Notes: generated by a model from the letters alone, not told the origin. A stretch of DNA of 64,000 bases from Vagococcus entomophilus (GCF_003987595.1 NZ_NGJZ01000001.1:1054001-1118000); one strand, 5' to 3'; shown: positions 28,028 to 37,029, counted from the stretch's first letter. Numbers and translations are program-made.

Positions 28028-28444
28028 ATGACTATTACATTTGAGCAGCAAGGTTCTTTTACAAAGCAAGAAATAAAGGAGCTCTATACTTCGGTTAATT
28101 GGACGCTGTATACCAAAGACTTGGATCAAACACTTTTTGCAATTTCACACAGCGACTACATCATTGCGCGCCAAGATACCCAATTGATTGGCCTGATTCG
28201 CGGTGTGACTGATCAAGTTTCCATCCTATTTATCCAGGATTTACTGGTTCATCCAGACTTCCAACAGCAGCAGATTGGTTCATCGCTAATCCAACAGCTC
28301 ACTCAGCGATTTCCTAAGCTAGGGCAGATTGTCCTACTGACAGATTGCACAGACAAGACAAAGAAATTTTACAAGCACAACGGGTTTCTTGATACTTCAG
28401 ACAACCATGATCTTCTTTGTTTTTATCAAGATTTACGAATTTAA
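28028..28444 (+). CDS. GNAT-family N-acetyltransferase
   Basis: 138 residues with the GNAT fold: LIGLIRGVTD (strand 4 region), VHPDFQQQQIGSSLIQQL as the acetyl-CoA pyrophosphate loop (Q/R-x-x-G-x-G/S pattern, here QQIGSS), and KFYKHNGF near the C-terminus. Uses acetyl-CoA in the cytosol; acceptor unknown. Its SD is embedded in a hairpin behind a 12-codon leader peptide, so an inducible role such as drug or metabolite modification is plausible but unproven. Followed by a terminator. Confidence 0.85.
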   Translation: MTITFEQQGSFTKQEIKELYTSVNWTLYTKDLDQTLFAISHSDYIIARQDTQLIGLIRGVTDQVSILFIQDLLVHPDFQQQQIGSSLIQQLTQRFPKLGQIVLLTDCTDKTKKFYKHNGFLDTSDNHDLLCFYQDLRI

Positions 28445-28450
28445 TACATT

Positions 28451-28491
28451 AAAGCCTGGGATATAGCTAAAAGTCTATGTCCCAGGCTTTT
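28451..28491 (+). terminator. Terminator of the GNAT gene
   Basis: AAAGCCTGGGA..ATAG / CTAT..TCCCAGGCTTT hairpin followed by TTT. Resembles the inner hairpin of the element at 15920-16047. Confidence 0.85.
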
Positions 28492-28589
28492 AGCATCCAT
28501 ATATCCATATAAGCGGCTGAAACAGCAGCAACGCCTGCTTGATTCTCGTAGTGAAGCAGATGAGCGCCAGCTGAACAATTTCAGTTCAT

Positions 28590-28665
28590 ATAAAAAAGAG
28601 GATAGTACGTTTGCACTATCCTCTAGGAGTAAAAATGAAAAAAGTTTGGGTTGTTTTGTTGGTAT
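28590..28665 (-). ncRNA. Small-RNA-like unit, copy 2
   Basis: Same plan as copy 1: minus-strand TATTAT at 28672-28677, conserved block 28626-28666, then GAGGATAGT/ACTATCCTC hairpin (28598-28623) and T-run. The hairpin sequence differs completely from copy 1 while its shape and position are kept, a covariation-like pattern that favours an RNA with an intrinsic terminator. The stretch 28492-28590 between the GNAT terminator and this unit has no gene but holds further short inverted repeats (CTGCTT/AAGCAG). Confidence 0.6.
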
Positions 28666-28787
28666 GGGTTTATAATAGCGCCAAAATGTGAATTTTTTGT
28701 GACGAATTAACTACTAGTTTGCGAAATTTAGAAAGCGATTTTTTAAAATGACAATCTAACGTCCAATACCACCTTTTAACCACCTGT

Positions 28788-30446
28788 TTATTTGGTGAAA
28801 ACTTTCCATGTTCGATTCTTTTCAAAGAAATCGGCTTCGGCTTCAGCAATCTGGACCAATTCGTTAGGATAGTCCATCGCTTTGAGGAGTTTCAAAGCAT
28901 TTCTAGAAGTTGCCTTACCTTCTTGTAGTAAATAATCAAATTGTATTTCTCCCGAATCATCCACATACTCTTGAAAATGGATATTTTCACAATAATGAAT
29001 CAAAATATCGGGCAATTCTATATCATGTGTCGCCACAAAGCATAATATTGGATACGCATCAGCCCATTTGATAAAGGACGCGGACGCACTAATTCGTTCA
29101 ATCGTATTGGTTCCTTTTAAAATTTCATCTACAAAAGCATAAACTGGTTCTCCCGTTCGAGCTAACTGTAAAATCCGTTGTAAGGAGTTAAGTTCTGCTA
29201 CAAAATAGCTTTCTCCCGCAAAGATATCATCCTGAATTCCCATAGAGGTCAGGATATGGCCGCGTTGCATCGTAAAAGACTTTGCTGGAACGGTGTCAAT
29301 CGTTTGGGCAAGAATGGCTGCAATGGCCACACTTTTGACATAGGTTGACTTTCCTGAGGCATTCGAACCGGTCACAAGTGTATTGGCCTGCCACTGAACT
29401 TTGTTTGGGACAGCCTGTTTTAGTAGTGGATGATACAATTCTTGTGCCGTGATTTCAAACTCTGGCTGAAATACTGGTTGGCACGAATAAGGAAGACACG
29501 TTCTATAGTTCAAAATTGCCGCAGCGACTTCCAAATCCCCTAGATCATGAATGAGTTGTTGCGCCTCTTTTTGATAAGTCACTAGTGAGCGCATCGTCAA
29601 GACATAGACCCAAAACGGCAGCATAAAAATCATGTTAACCATCTCAGTAATGACTTCTGTCTCTGATCCTGTCTTAACTTTAGAAAAATTGGATACCCAG
29701 TTTATTCTTTTAAGCGTCTTCATCTCTTCTTTTAGCTTCTTCTGATAAGGATGATCTATTTTAGACAATCTTTGTCCAATCATCACGGTGCGAATAAAAT
29801 AGTTCATGCACGTCAGTTCTCTTTCAGCATACGATTTTTTCAAATAATAAATAATAGAATTAAAAATAAAAGAAAAAATCAACAACGCTAGCCCTGTAGA
29901 AGGTGAAAAAAACAGACTAATCAATCCCAAAATAGGAAGCAATCCCAGCAAAGCAAACCACTCACTATTTTTAATTCGTTGTTTTTTGGGATTGTTTAGA
30001 TACAAATGCAGGAGATTGAAATCCTTTTTTCCAAGTGATGCAAAGAGTTGTTGTATTTTTTCTCGCTTTTCTGGATAGGCTTCATAAAAACGGATTACTT
30101 TTTCTATTTCTTGCATATTGTCGTCTTTATGTTCAAAATGACGTAACTTTCGATATAGCGCTTCTGATCCGATACTTGAGAATGTAGCATTTAATTGCTC
30201 AAATACTGCCATCATTTCCAAATCACTCCATGTGTAATCATCCACAAAACAAGTCGTTGCTTGGTTTTGTTGCTCCAGTGCTGTTTTAAGACTTTCTTCT
30301 TTGTCAAAGCGACGACTTCCTGGGGGGATTTTCCCCCAAGCTTTCCTAACAGTCTGTTTTAACCGATAACGATCATAATAACTTAGGATTCCCACAAATA
30401 AAATAATCCCACAAACAAGTCCTAGCCAGCCATACTCCACTCTCAT
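28788..30446 (-). CDS. Membrane-anchored MutS-family ATPase
   Basis: 552 residues. One N-terminal helix (about 6-22), a central hydrophobic pair (about 165-202) and a C-terminal MutS ATPase domain: Walker A TGSNASGKST (360-369), signature DEILKGTNTIER and ATHDIELP switch. The mismatch-recognition and connector domains of true MutS are absent, so it is not the mismatch repair protein. Similar short MutS-like membrane proteins occur in many lactic acid bacteria; function unknown. Twelve bases behind the transglutaminase-like gene on the same strand. Confidence 0.85.
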   Translation of the reverse strand: MRVEYGWLGLVCGIILFVGILSYYDRYRLKQTVRKAWGKIPPGSRRFDKEESLKTALEQQNQATTCFVDDYTWSDLEMMAVFEQLNATFSSIGSEALYRKLRHFEHKDDNMQEIEKVIRFYEAYPEKREKIQQLFASLGKKDFNLLHLYLNNPKKQRIKNSEWFALLGLLPILGLISLFFSPSTGLALLIFSFIFNSIIYYLKKSYAERELTCMNYFIRTVMIGQRLSKIDHPYQKKLKEEMKTLKRINWVSNFSKVKTGSETEVITEMVNMIFMLPFWVYVLTMRSLVTYQKEAQQLIHDLGDLEVAAAILNYRTCLPYSCQPVFQPEFEITAQELYHPLLKQAVPNKVQWQANTLVTGSNASGKSTYVKSVAIAAILAQTIDTVPAKSFTMQRGHILTSMGIQDDIFAGESYFVAELNSLQRILQLARTGEPVYAFVDEILKGTNTIERISASASFIKWADAYPILCFVATHDIELPDILIHYCENIHFQEYVDDSGEIQFDYLLQEGKATSRNALKLLKAMDYPNELVQIAEAEADFFEKNRTWKVFTK

Positions 30447-30458
30447 CTTTTCCTCCCC

Positions 30459-31838
30459 CTAATGACTTTCTTCTAAAAATTCAAGGGAAACGAGCTCTTG
30501 TTTCATCTCTAATTCCGCATAGACTAAGCCATGGTCTAGATACTCAAATTCGCCTTTTTGATTGTCAATCGGATCTGCACGGCGCCATCTTTTTGGTGGA
30601 TAAAATTCACTTTGAATCTCGCTATTTGCAATCATTCTAAAACAATCAAGATTGCCAAAATAATAATGCCAACGTTCTATATCGCCTGCTTTATAAGCAC
30701 TACCACCAAAGGATAAATCAGCAAAGACCCATCCATAAGGTGCGATATAAAACTGAGCCCAATCGTGACAGCCAGTGTAATCTGGTGTAACATATAGCCC
30801 AGATTGCCACTTAGCTGGAATACCTGCCATGCGACAAAGGGTAATAAAAAGAATTGCTTGAACTCCACAATCGCCTTTTAAGTTGACGGCAGCATATTCT
30901 GAGATATTGGGCAATGTAAAGTATTCGCGCATAAAAGAGTAGTGCACATTCGTTGTGACAAATTCATATATCTTCCAAGCCTTTAGCACAGGATTTTGTT
31001 CCTGACCGATTATTTCTTGTAAAATTGCTTTTAAATACGGCGTAAATAAAATATGGGGGGCTTGCTCGTTCAATTCAAAATCAGGTTGGACACTCAAAAC
31101 ACTATCAGGCGATAGCTCCACATAACGAAGAGAGTTTTTATAGGAATACTCTACAGAAAAAAGCTGATCTGGTTCTAACGTTGTTTCAAAAGCAACGGTA
31201 CGCTGCTCAGACTGCTCAGGTGCAATCAGAATTGCTTCTGGAATAGTTTTCAGGATTTGGATTTCTGTCATTTGTTGACATTCTTTTGGAATTGGCAAAT
31301 GAACAAGGACTCTTTCTCCAACTTTTTCACATTCTTTTTTGACTTTAATGCTTGTTTTTAGATGAATTTGAGCAGTTCGCTTTCCTTGTTTTTTCATTCT
31401 TTGAATGTTTTCACTCAGCAATTGTTTTTTCCTTTGCTGTGCTTTTTCTTCTGTATTAAAATGAACTCGCTTTTGATACTCTGGCTGTGTTTTTAATAGA
31501 TTTTCCAAAAAACGACGTTGAAAATAGACTTGACCCTGAGTATAAATCCAATCTACCTTGCCCTGTTCTTTCAGTATAATTAGTTCTTTTTCCTCGTAAT
31601 TTTCAAAGGTTTCTTTCAATAACGCTTGAGCTGCTGCAACGTCGTAAGGATACTCACTTCTTTGCATCACTTGAATCATTTCACACTCCAGCATCAAACG
31701 TTTTTTAAGTGCTAGAGGCAATTCTTTGCTTAACAGAAATTGTATTGCTTCTAGCGCACCTTCAAAATCTCCAAAATACTTTAATTTTTCGATGTCTTCT
31801 GGTAACGGATAGGATAATACAGCTAAGTCGACTGGCAT
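30459..31838 (-). CDS. Transglutaminase-like cysteine peptidase superfamily protein
   Basis: 459 residues, no signal peptide. The Cys-His-Asp triad is visible in the C-terminal third: KGDCGVQAILF (Cys), GCHDWAQFYI (His) and FADLSFGG (Asp). The N-terminal region is helical and charged with a possible coiled segment; the middle is beta-rich. In bacteria this domain usually acts as a protease or amidase rather than cross-linking. Cytosolic by sequence. First gene of a pair with the MutS-like ATPase, an association whose meaning is unclear. Confidence 0.82.
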   Translation of the reverse strand: MPVDLAVLSYPLPEDIEKLKYFGDFEGALEAIQFLLSKELPLALKKRLMLECEMIQVMQRSEYPYDVAAAQALLKETFENYEEKELIILKEQGKVDWIYTQGQVYFQRRFLENLLKTQPEYQKRVHFNTEEKAQQRKKQLLSENIQRMKKQGKRTAQIHLKTSIKVKKECEKVGERVLVHLPIPKECQQMTEIQILKTIPEAILIAPEQSEQRTVAFETTLEPDQLFSVEYSYKNSLRYVELSPDSVLSVQPDFELNEQAPHILFTPYLKAILQEIIGQEQNPVLKAWKIYEFVTTNVHYSFMREYFTLPNISEYAAVNLKGDCGVQAILFITLCRMAGIPAKWQSGLYVTPDYTGCHDWAQFYIAPYGWVFADLSFGGSAYKAGDIERWHYYFGNLDCFRMIANSEIQSEFYPPKRWRRADPIDNQKGEFEYLDHGLVYAELEMKQELVSLEFLEESH

Positions 31839-31919
31839 CTGGTTTCCCCATTTCTATTTCATATTGCTTTTATCCTAGTATACCTTTTATAGAAAAAAAA
31901 TAAAACTTATGTTAAACTA

Positions 31920-32033
31920 AAAATCGTACATAAAAACACATTTCGGTTGGTAGTCCGAACAATTTTAATTGAAGTAACCTTCCCTCCCTGGGTCGTCCAG
32001 TGTACAGAGTATTGCATAAAAGGGAGGAGTACA
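31920..32033 (+). promoter_or_regulatory. Probable yjdF riboswitch
   Basis: The 114 bases before yjdF hold structured sequence (CGGTTGG..TCCGAAC, GGGTCGTCC) and end with CCCTCCC (31981-31987) able to pair with the GGGAGG SD (32022-32027). yjdF genes are known to follow the yjdF motif, a riboswitch for aromatic heterocycles. Identification rests on gene context and SD masking; I did not verify the full consensus. Confidence 0.6.
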
Positions 32034-32034
32034 G

Positions 32035-32451
32035 ATGTACTTAACAGTTTATTTTAATGGGCAATTTTGGTGTGGATTGATTGAAATTCCTTCCCGACAG
32101 GCTTCCGCGAGTGTCTATCACTATATCTTTGGGCCTGAACCAAAAACTGCTGAAATTTTTGCATTTATTTATACGATTTTGCCACAACTGATTGCCACAA
32201 CAAAAGACCAGGATGCACAGGCTACGCTATCTCCTAAGAAGAGAATTAGCCCCAAACGGATGCAACGCATGCTCAATCAACAGAAAAAGCAGCCGGTTGT
32301 TTCAACTAAGTCACAACTGTTATTGCAACAGCAACATTTGGAGAAAAAAGCCCAAACAAAAAAACAGCAAAAAGAGCAAAAGCAACAGCAAAAACAACAA
32401 CGCTTTGAACAAAAGCAACAAAAAAAATATGCCAAGCATCGTGGTCACTAG
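32035..32451 (+). CDS. yjdF: YjdF family protein
   Basis: 138 residues starting MYLTVYFNGQFWCGLIE, the signature N-terminus of YjdF (DUF2992). N-terminal globular part about 1-75; the C-terminal half is extremely rich in Gln and Lys and probably a coiled coil. No enzymatic activity is known. SD GGGAGGAG at 32022-32029 seems masked by the leader RNA. Followed by a bidirectional terminator shared with the convergent acyltransferase gene. Confidence 0.88.
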   Translation: MYLTVYFNGQFWCGLIEIPSRQASASVYHYIFGPEPKTAEIFAFIYTILPQLIATTKDQDAQATLSPKKRISPKRMQRMLNQQKKQPVVSTKSQLLLQQQHLEKKAQTKKQQKEQKQQQKQQRFEQKQQKKYAKHRGH

Positions 32452-32472
32452 TCAAACACTAGGAACTTGTTG

Positions 32473-32528
32473 AAAAAAATACCCTTGTAGCGGAACTTCC
32501 AAAGAAGATTTCGCTACAAGGGTATTTT
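32473..32528. terminator. Bidirectional terminator between yjdF and the acyltransferase gene
   Basis: ATACCCTTGTAGCG / CGCTACAAGGGTAT, 14-base perfect arms with A and T runs on the two sides. Confidence 0.9.
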
Positions 32529-34341
32529 ATTTTGCTTGAGACAAGATGGCTTTTGCGACAAATTGGGTCAATTGTATGGAGCCTTCTTTATTCGGGTGGA
32601 TTTGATCTTCATAAAACCACTCAGAATGACCTTTACTATAGTCAAACCAGTCTAATACAGTTAAATTATCATATTTTTGCTCTAATTTACGTAAACTGTC
32701 ATTCACAGTATTCTGCCACTTCTTATCTGGGACGAGCACATTCACCCAATAAACTTTCCTTTTGCTGCCTATCGCTTGCATAAAACGATCAAACTGCTCA
32801 TCAGTAAAAGAACCGTTTGTTCCCAAATCAACTAACACTGTTTCTTCTAGCTTATTTTTACTTGCAAGTTTTTTGGGAATCTCTATGGACTGATAAACTT
32901 GTCTACCAACTTCTGCATCTATGTTCATTAATGGAAATAATTCTTTGAGCGTATCTGAAGTAGCAAGCATCACTGAATCTCCAATCGTTGTGATTGGCAG
33001 CTTTTGTGCGTTAGCTACTTGCTGACTGGTTAGTTGGTATTTTTGCTCAAGAACAGATGTATTCTTTTCTTGTGGTGGTTTTTGTTCCATGTTTTTCTTA
33101 TTTTCCGTAATCTTTTTAGTCAATTGATCTTGTTGTTGATTGGCAATATGCTTAGGTGTCGTAAACAAGACAAGAACCGAAAAGACACACATCGTCAGCC
33201 CTAAAATCAATCCGACTTGCATCCCTTTGTGGTTGCGCACATTTTTTTTGCTCTGCTCTTGTCCTAACAAACTATAAGAAAAATGTGCACAGATTGCAAT
33301 TAATACTAACTCTACCAATGAATTGAGATACGGATGGTTGCCAATATTTGGCACATTAGACTCATACAATACAATAACTGGTAATTGGTACAAATAAATA
33401 GCGTAACTTCTTTTTCCAATCCAAGTAAATACTGGATTGGTCAACCATTGATTCAACTTTGTCTGAGGATGAATAATTAAAAGAATGATCATACAACTAA
33501 AAATACTATAAAGGAACATGCCACCCAAATAAGGAAATGCATGGGTTGCTGGAAACAGAAAATAACTGATAACTATAAAAAAAGCGCTCCCCAATCCAAC
33601 GATGTTCCATAAAGCTTTTCGCTTAATTTTCACTTTTAATTCTAGCTGATCTGAGGGGAGTAGTACTGCACAGGCACTCCCAATTAATAAAGAGAACAAC
33701 CTCGTGTCAGTTCCATAGTAAATCCTTGTGGTATCCACATTTGGTTGATAAAGAATGACCATGAGTGCAAAGGAAAAAATGGCCAAAATAACCAAAGTTA
33801 GAAAAGCTTTTGCTCGCGCTTTTGGTGTAATTTTCTTTTGTCGGTAAATCCAGTAACAAAAAAGTAACGAGATCAAAAGATAAAATTGTCCTTCAATAGA
33901 AAGAGACCACAAGTGTAAATACGGTGAACGACCAGAAAAATTATCGAAATAAGACTGTCCATGTAAAATTTGCCAAATATTATTCCACTGAAATATGGCG
34001 CTAAAGAAAATAGACCGAATATTTTCAAGTAGATGAACATTTAATAACTTTGAAAAAGTGATTGTAAAGACAAAAAATCCTAATAATTCCGGGTATAGCC
34101 GTTTAATTCTTTTCTCATAAAAACTTACTAATGAAACTTTTCCATCCAAGCGCCAATTTTTTAATAGTGAGTCGGTCACAAAATAGCCCGATAGAGCAAA
34201 CAAAATAACTACTCCAAGATATCCTCCCACCCCAATATCTGGAAAAAGGTGATAAAAAATAACCCCCATCACAGCTAATGCACGCAAACCATCAATTCCT
34301 GAATAATAATGCTTGCGTTTTTCTTTGATTTTTTTACTCAT
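32527..34341 (-). CDS. oatA: Peptidoglycan O-acetyltransferase, OatA type
   Basis: Transfers acetyl groups to O-6 of muramic acid outside the cell, giving lysozyme resistance. 604 residues: acyltransferase-3 membrane domain about 10-385 (GIDGLRALAVMGVIFYHL, SLSIEGQFYLL), a linker rich in Lys/Gln, and an extracellular SGNH esterase-like domain with the nucleophile in TIGDSVML and the acid/base motif DQIHPN. SD AAGGAG. Own promoter with TTGACT-17-TAATAT. Divergent orientation is not seen with TetR, which is read in the same direction upstream. Confidence 0.9.
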   Translation of the reverse strand: MSKKIKEKRKHYYSGIDGLRALAVMGVIFYHLFPDIGVGGYLGVVILFALSGYFVTDSLLKNWRLDGKVSLVSFYEKRIKRLYPELLGFFVFTITFSKLLNVHLLENIRSIFFSAIFQWNNIWQILHGQSYFDNFSGRSPYLHLWSLSIEGQFYLLISLLFCYWIYRQKKITPKARAKAFLTLVILAIFSFALMVILYQPNVDTTRIYYGTDTRLFSLLIGSACAVLLPSDQLELKVKIKRKALWNIVGLGSAFFIVISYFLFPATHAFPYLGGMFLYSIFSCMIILLIIHPQTKLNQWLTNPVFTWIGKRSYAIYLYQLPVIVLYESNVPNIGNHPYLNSLVELVLIAICAHFSYSLLGQEQSKKNVRNHKGMQVGLILGLTMCVFSVLVLFTTPKHIANQQQDQLTKKITENKKNMEQKPPQEKNTSVLEQKYQLTSQQVANAQKLPITTIGDSVMLATSDTLKELFPLMNIDAEVGRQVYQSIEIPKKLASKNKLEETVLVDLGTNGSFTDEQFDRFMQAIGSKRKVYWVNVLVPDKKWQNTVNDSLRKLEQKYDNLTVLDWFDYSKGHSEWFYEDQIHPNKEGSIQLTQFVAKAILSQAK

Positions 34342-34381
34342 GTGTATCTCCTTGTAAAGTTCACTTTATTCCCCTTTACAA

Positions 34382-34410
34382 ATATTACATTTATTACAGT
34401 TTAAAGTCAA
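34382..34410 (-). promoter_or_regulatory. Promoter of the OatA-type gene
   Basis: Minus-strand TTGACT (34405-34410), 17-base spacer, TAATAT (34382-34387). An inverted pair TGTAAAG / CTTTACA lies just downstream (about 34354-34382). Confidence 0.75.
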
Positions 34411-34516
34411 TTAGATAATTTTAAGATTTCTTTAATTTAACAATTTATCTTTATCACTTGCTTTTCCCCTATTTTTCGTTTGAAAAATGCAGTAAAAAAA
34501 ATATTCGGTAAAATTG

Positions 34517-35125
34517 CTAAGCCTTTAGAGACTTAGCAAAAAAACGAATATTTTCTTCTAAGAAAACAGTTTCTTCAATTTTTAATTCTTTATCATTGAA
34601 TTTCGTTTGAGTTAAAAAATAGCCGAAATTCAACCAAAAGAAGTTCATAGCTTGCGTACTCGGATTGACCTCTGGGGAAATACACTTTTTTTGCTTCATT
34701 TCTTGTAAATAGTCTGCAAATAAGTTTTTAAAATAAATTGGGACCTGCGAGATGGTCTCATTGATTTCTGGAAAATCGACCGACTCACGAATTCCGAGTA
34801 AAATAATAGCCTGATAGCTATTTGCATAGGTTTGATACCCTTTCGAAATGGTAATCACATCCGCTTCGATATCTCCCGTTAATTTATCTGCATTCACAAT
34901 TTCTTGCGCTTCTAATGTATCAATAAATTTGTTAACCGTTGCATAAAGCAGATTTTTTTTATCTTTAAAATGACGAAAAATAGTACTCTCATTTACTCCA
35001 GCTGCCTGAGCTATTTTACGGGTAGTGGCCCCTTTGTATCCTTCTTTTTGGACTAAATCCAAGAAAGCCAGGACAATTTTATCGGATAGATTGGACTGTG
35101 CACTAATAAGAAACATCTCCTTCAT
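34517..35125 (-). CDS. TetR-family transcriptional regulator
   Basis: 202 residues. TetR helix-turn-helix about 28-58 (GATTRKIAQAAGVNESTIFRHF) and a ligand-binding helical domain with no strong family signature. Start uncertain: ATG 35125 or ATG 35116, both close to AAGGAG. It has its own promoter (TTGACA-18-TACTAT). Lies about 175 bases upstream of the OatA-type gene in the same direction; target unknown. Confidence 0.88.
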   Translation of the reverse strand: MKEMFLISAQSNLSDKIVLAFLDLVQKEGYKGATTRKIAQAAGVNESTIFRHFKDKKNLLYATVNKFIDTLEAQEIVNADKLTGDIEADVITISKGYQTYANSYQAIILLGIRESVDFPEINETISQVPIYFKNLFADYLQEMKQKKCISPEVNPSTQAMNFFWLNFGYFLTQTKFNDKELKIEETVFLEENIRFFAKSLKA

Positions 35126-35165
35126 CTATGCTTTCTCTTTTTCATAACAGTTCTTCAATACTTTC

Positions 35166-35195
35166 ATAGTAGCACTGAAAATATCGCCTTGTCAA
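35166..35195 (-). promoter_or_regulatory. Promoter of the TetR gene
   Basis: Minus-strand TTGACA (35190-35195), 18-base spacer, TACTAT (35166-35171). Confidence 0.75.
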
Positions 35196-35429
35196 TTCAA
35201 GTAAAGCGCAAACAAAAAGAAAAAGAACCTAGTCAATCAATGTCTATCCAAAAGTATAGAAGTCCCAAAAAGAACGCACAAGTTCAGCCTTGTAACACTC
35301 AAAGCTGTCCAACAATCCATTGATGCACATTTTTCTTTATGGAAAAGATTGTTCTTCCTCAACTTCTTTGATTCCATTGATGATACTTGGTTCTTCTTAT
35401 CAAAGATTCATCTACAATTTTTACGAGCG
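35196..35429. other. Gene-free stretch between TetR promoter and SDR gene
   Basis: I see no convincing gene, RNA or strong terminator here. A plus-strand frame at 35320-35607 runs mostly antisense to the SDR gene and looks spurious. Confidence 0.5.
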
Positions 35430-36185
35430 CTATTTTTGTACAGGCTGTCTAGTCCAAATTTCCATCCCGCCACTTACCGGTAAGTTGATTCCAGTACAAA
35501 AGCTTGATTCGTCTGAAGCTAAGAAGTACATCGCTTTTGCTACTTCTTCTGGCTTGCAAATACGTTTCAACGGACTCGCTTCACAAAACTCATCAATCAC
35601 CGACTGAGGGTTTTGCAAAAACATTGGTGTTTGACAAGCGGAAGGACAAACATTGTTTACCCGGATATTGTATGCCCCGTAATCCAATGCCATAGAACGA
35701 GCCAAGTTAATCACAGCTCCTTTTGCTGCATTGTACCCGGCCATATTGTAGTCACCAAACATGCCCGAAACAGAGACAGTGTTCACAATGGTTCCTCCAC
35801 CATTTTCCATCATGTATGGGACAAAATATTTTGCACTTAGGAAAACAGACTTCACATCAATCGCAAAAACCTTATCCCAATCTTGTTCACTTACTTCATG
35901 CACAGGACCTTTGACAAAAATCCCTGCATTGTTAATCACACTGTCAATTCCTCCAAGATGTGTTCTCGCATACTCATAAAGAGCCTTCATCTCTTCTTCA
36001 CTTGAAACATCACATTTACAGAAGAATAGATTTTGCTGTTTTTTATCAGACAACTCTTTTACCAAAGATTCCCCTTTTTCAGCATTCAAATCAACCATTA
36101 ATACTTTCCAGCCTCTTTCAAGAAAAAGCTTTGTTGCACTTAAGCCCATTCCAGATGTTGCACCAGTAATCATTACACGTTTCAT
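35430..36185 (-). CDS. Short-chain dehydrogenase/reductase
   Basis: 251 residues from ATG 36185, which follows AAGGAGGG; an upstream in-frame start is rejected. Classical SDR: cofactor motif TGATSGMG (8-15), NNAG at about 85-88, catalytic Ser (VSVSG, about 138-140), Tyr151 and Lys155 in YNAAK, and a C-terminal PVSGG. Asp32 after the second strand (MVDLNAEKG) suggests NAD(H). Substrate unclear; 3-hydroxybutyrate, acetoin/diacetyl and sugar-acid reductases share this form. Preceded by an IclR regulator gene in the same direction, which probably controls it. Confidence 0.88.
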   Translation of the reverse strand: MKRVMITGATSGMGLSATKLFLERGWKVLMVDLNAEKGESLVKELSDKKQQNLFFCKCDVSSEEEMKALYEYARTHLGGIDSVINNAGIFVKGPVHEVSEQDWDKVFAIDVKSVFLSAKYFVPYMMENGGGTIVNTVSVSGMFGDYNMAGYNAAKGAVINLARSMALDYGAYNIRVNNVCPSACQTPMFLQNPQSVIDEFCEASPLKRICKPEEVAKAMYFLASDESSFCTGINLPVSGGMEIWTRQPVQK

Positions 36186-36214
36186 CTTTGTTTCCCTCCT
36201 TATTCTATACTTCA

Positions 36215-36242
36215 ATTATAGACTTTCAAAGTATGGAGACAA
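36215..36242 (-). promoter_or_regulatory. Promoter of the SDR gene
   Basis: Minus-strand TTGTCT (36237-36242), 16-base spacer, TATAAT (36215-36220), between the IclR stop and the SDR start. Confidence 0.7.
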
Positions 36243-36273
36243 GAGAAGTGCGATATTGTCGAATAAAGAGTCC

Positions 36274-37029
36274 TTAAAACACTTCTTTTAAATGAGATAC
36301 TTCCTGAGAAATAGCAGTTAGCGATTCTAGAATTTTTTGGAGCTTTTCTGTTGAAGAACGCCTTACAGGAACAAAGATACTAAGAGCAGCCACTACTTCT
36401 TGTCTTTGATTACTGATAGGAACAGCGAGACAATTTACGCCATTATTCAAACGCCCCATATCAACAGCAAAATGGTTCTTTTTAATCCGATCCAGTTCTT
36501 TGTAAAATTCCTGCAAATTTTTTTCATGATTGAGTGGCGTTCCACCTTGCGCTAGCGTCTTTTGGAGATACGTCTTTTGATAGTTGGAATCTTGAAAGGC
36601 CATGAGTAACTTGCCACACGCAGCATACCATAAAGCATCATTCGTCCCGACTGGAGAAGACTCCCGTAACGGATGGCTTGATTCCTTTTTAGCAACATAG
36701 AATACTTTGTCTTCTTTCAGTACAGACAAATGAACCGTCTCGTCGTATAACTCTTTGAGTTGCTGCATGTAAGGTTCCATCAGCTTTTCTAATGGAAAGT
36801 TTTTCTTAGCAGTTTCATAAAGAAGGCCCCATTTGTTACTAATACTATATGATGCGGTAGTTGGATTCTTAACCACAAGTTTTTCATCAACTAACGTCAT
36901 TAAAATGCTATATATTGTAGATTTAGAAAGCTGAAAGTGTTCCGTAATCTCTTTTAATTGTGCTTGAGGGTTTTCCGCTAAAAACTCTAATATCGTAACT
37001 GCACGATGAATAGATTGGATTGATTTCAT
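36274..37029 (-). CDS. IclR-family transcriptional regulator
   Basis: 251 residues from MKSIQSIHRAVTILEFLAEN. The ATG at 37029 is chosen as homologues start here and GAAGGGAAG precedes it; the 57-residue upstream extension is non-coding. N-terminal winged helix about 8-65 (LKEITEHFQLSKSTIYSILMTL) and C-terminal IclR effector domain (WYAACGKLLMAF, GVNCLAVPI). Such proteins usually repress a nearby catabolic gene, here most likely the SDR gene directly downstream. Confidence 0.9.
   Translation of the reverse strand: MKSIQSIHRAVTILEFLAENPQAQLKEITEHFQLSKSTIYSILMTLVDEKLVVKNPTTASYSISNKWGLLYETAKKNFPLEKLMEPYMQQLKELYDETVHLSVLKEDKVFYVAKKESSHPLRESSPVGTNDALWYAACGKLLMAFQDSNYQKTYLQKTLAQGGTPLNHEKNLQEFYKELDRIKKNHFAVDMGRLNNGVNCLAVPISNQRQEVVAALSIFVPVRRSSTEKLQKILESLTAISQEVSHLKEVF

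Noticed and set aside
35320..35607. 95-codon plus-strand frame at the SDR 3' end
   Set aside because: Two thirds lies antisense to the SDR gene, with no SD or recognisable domain.
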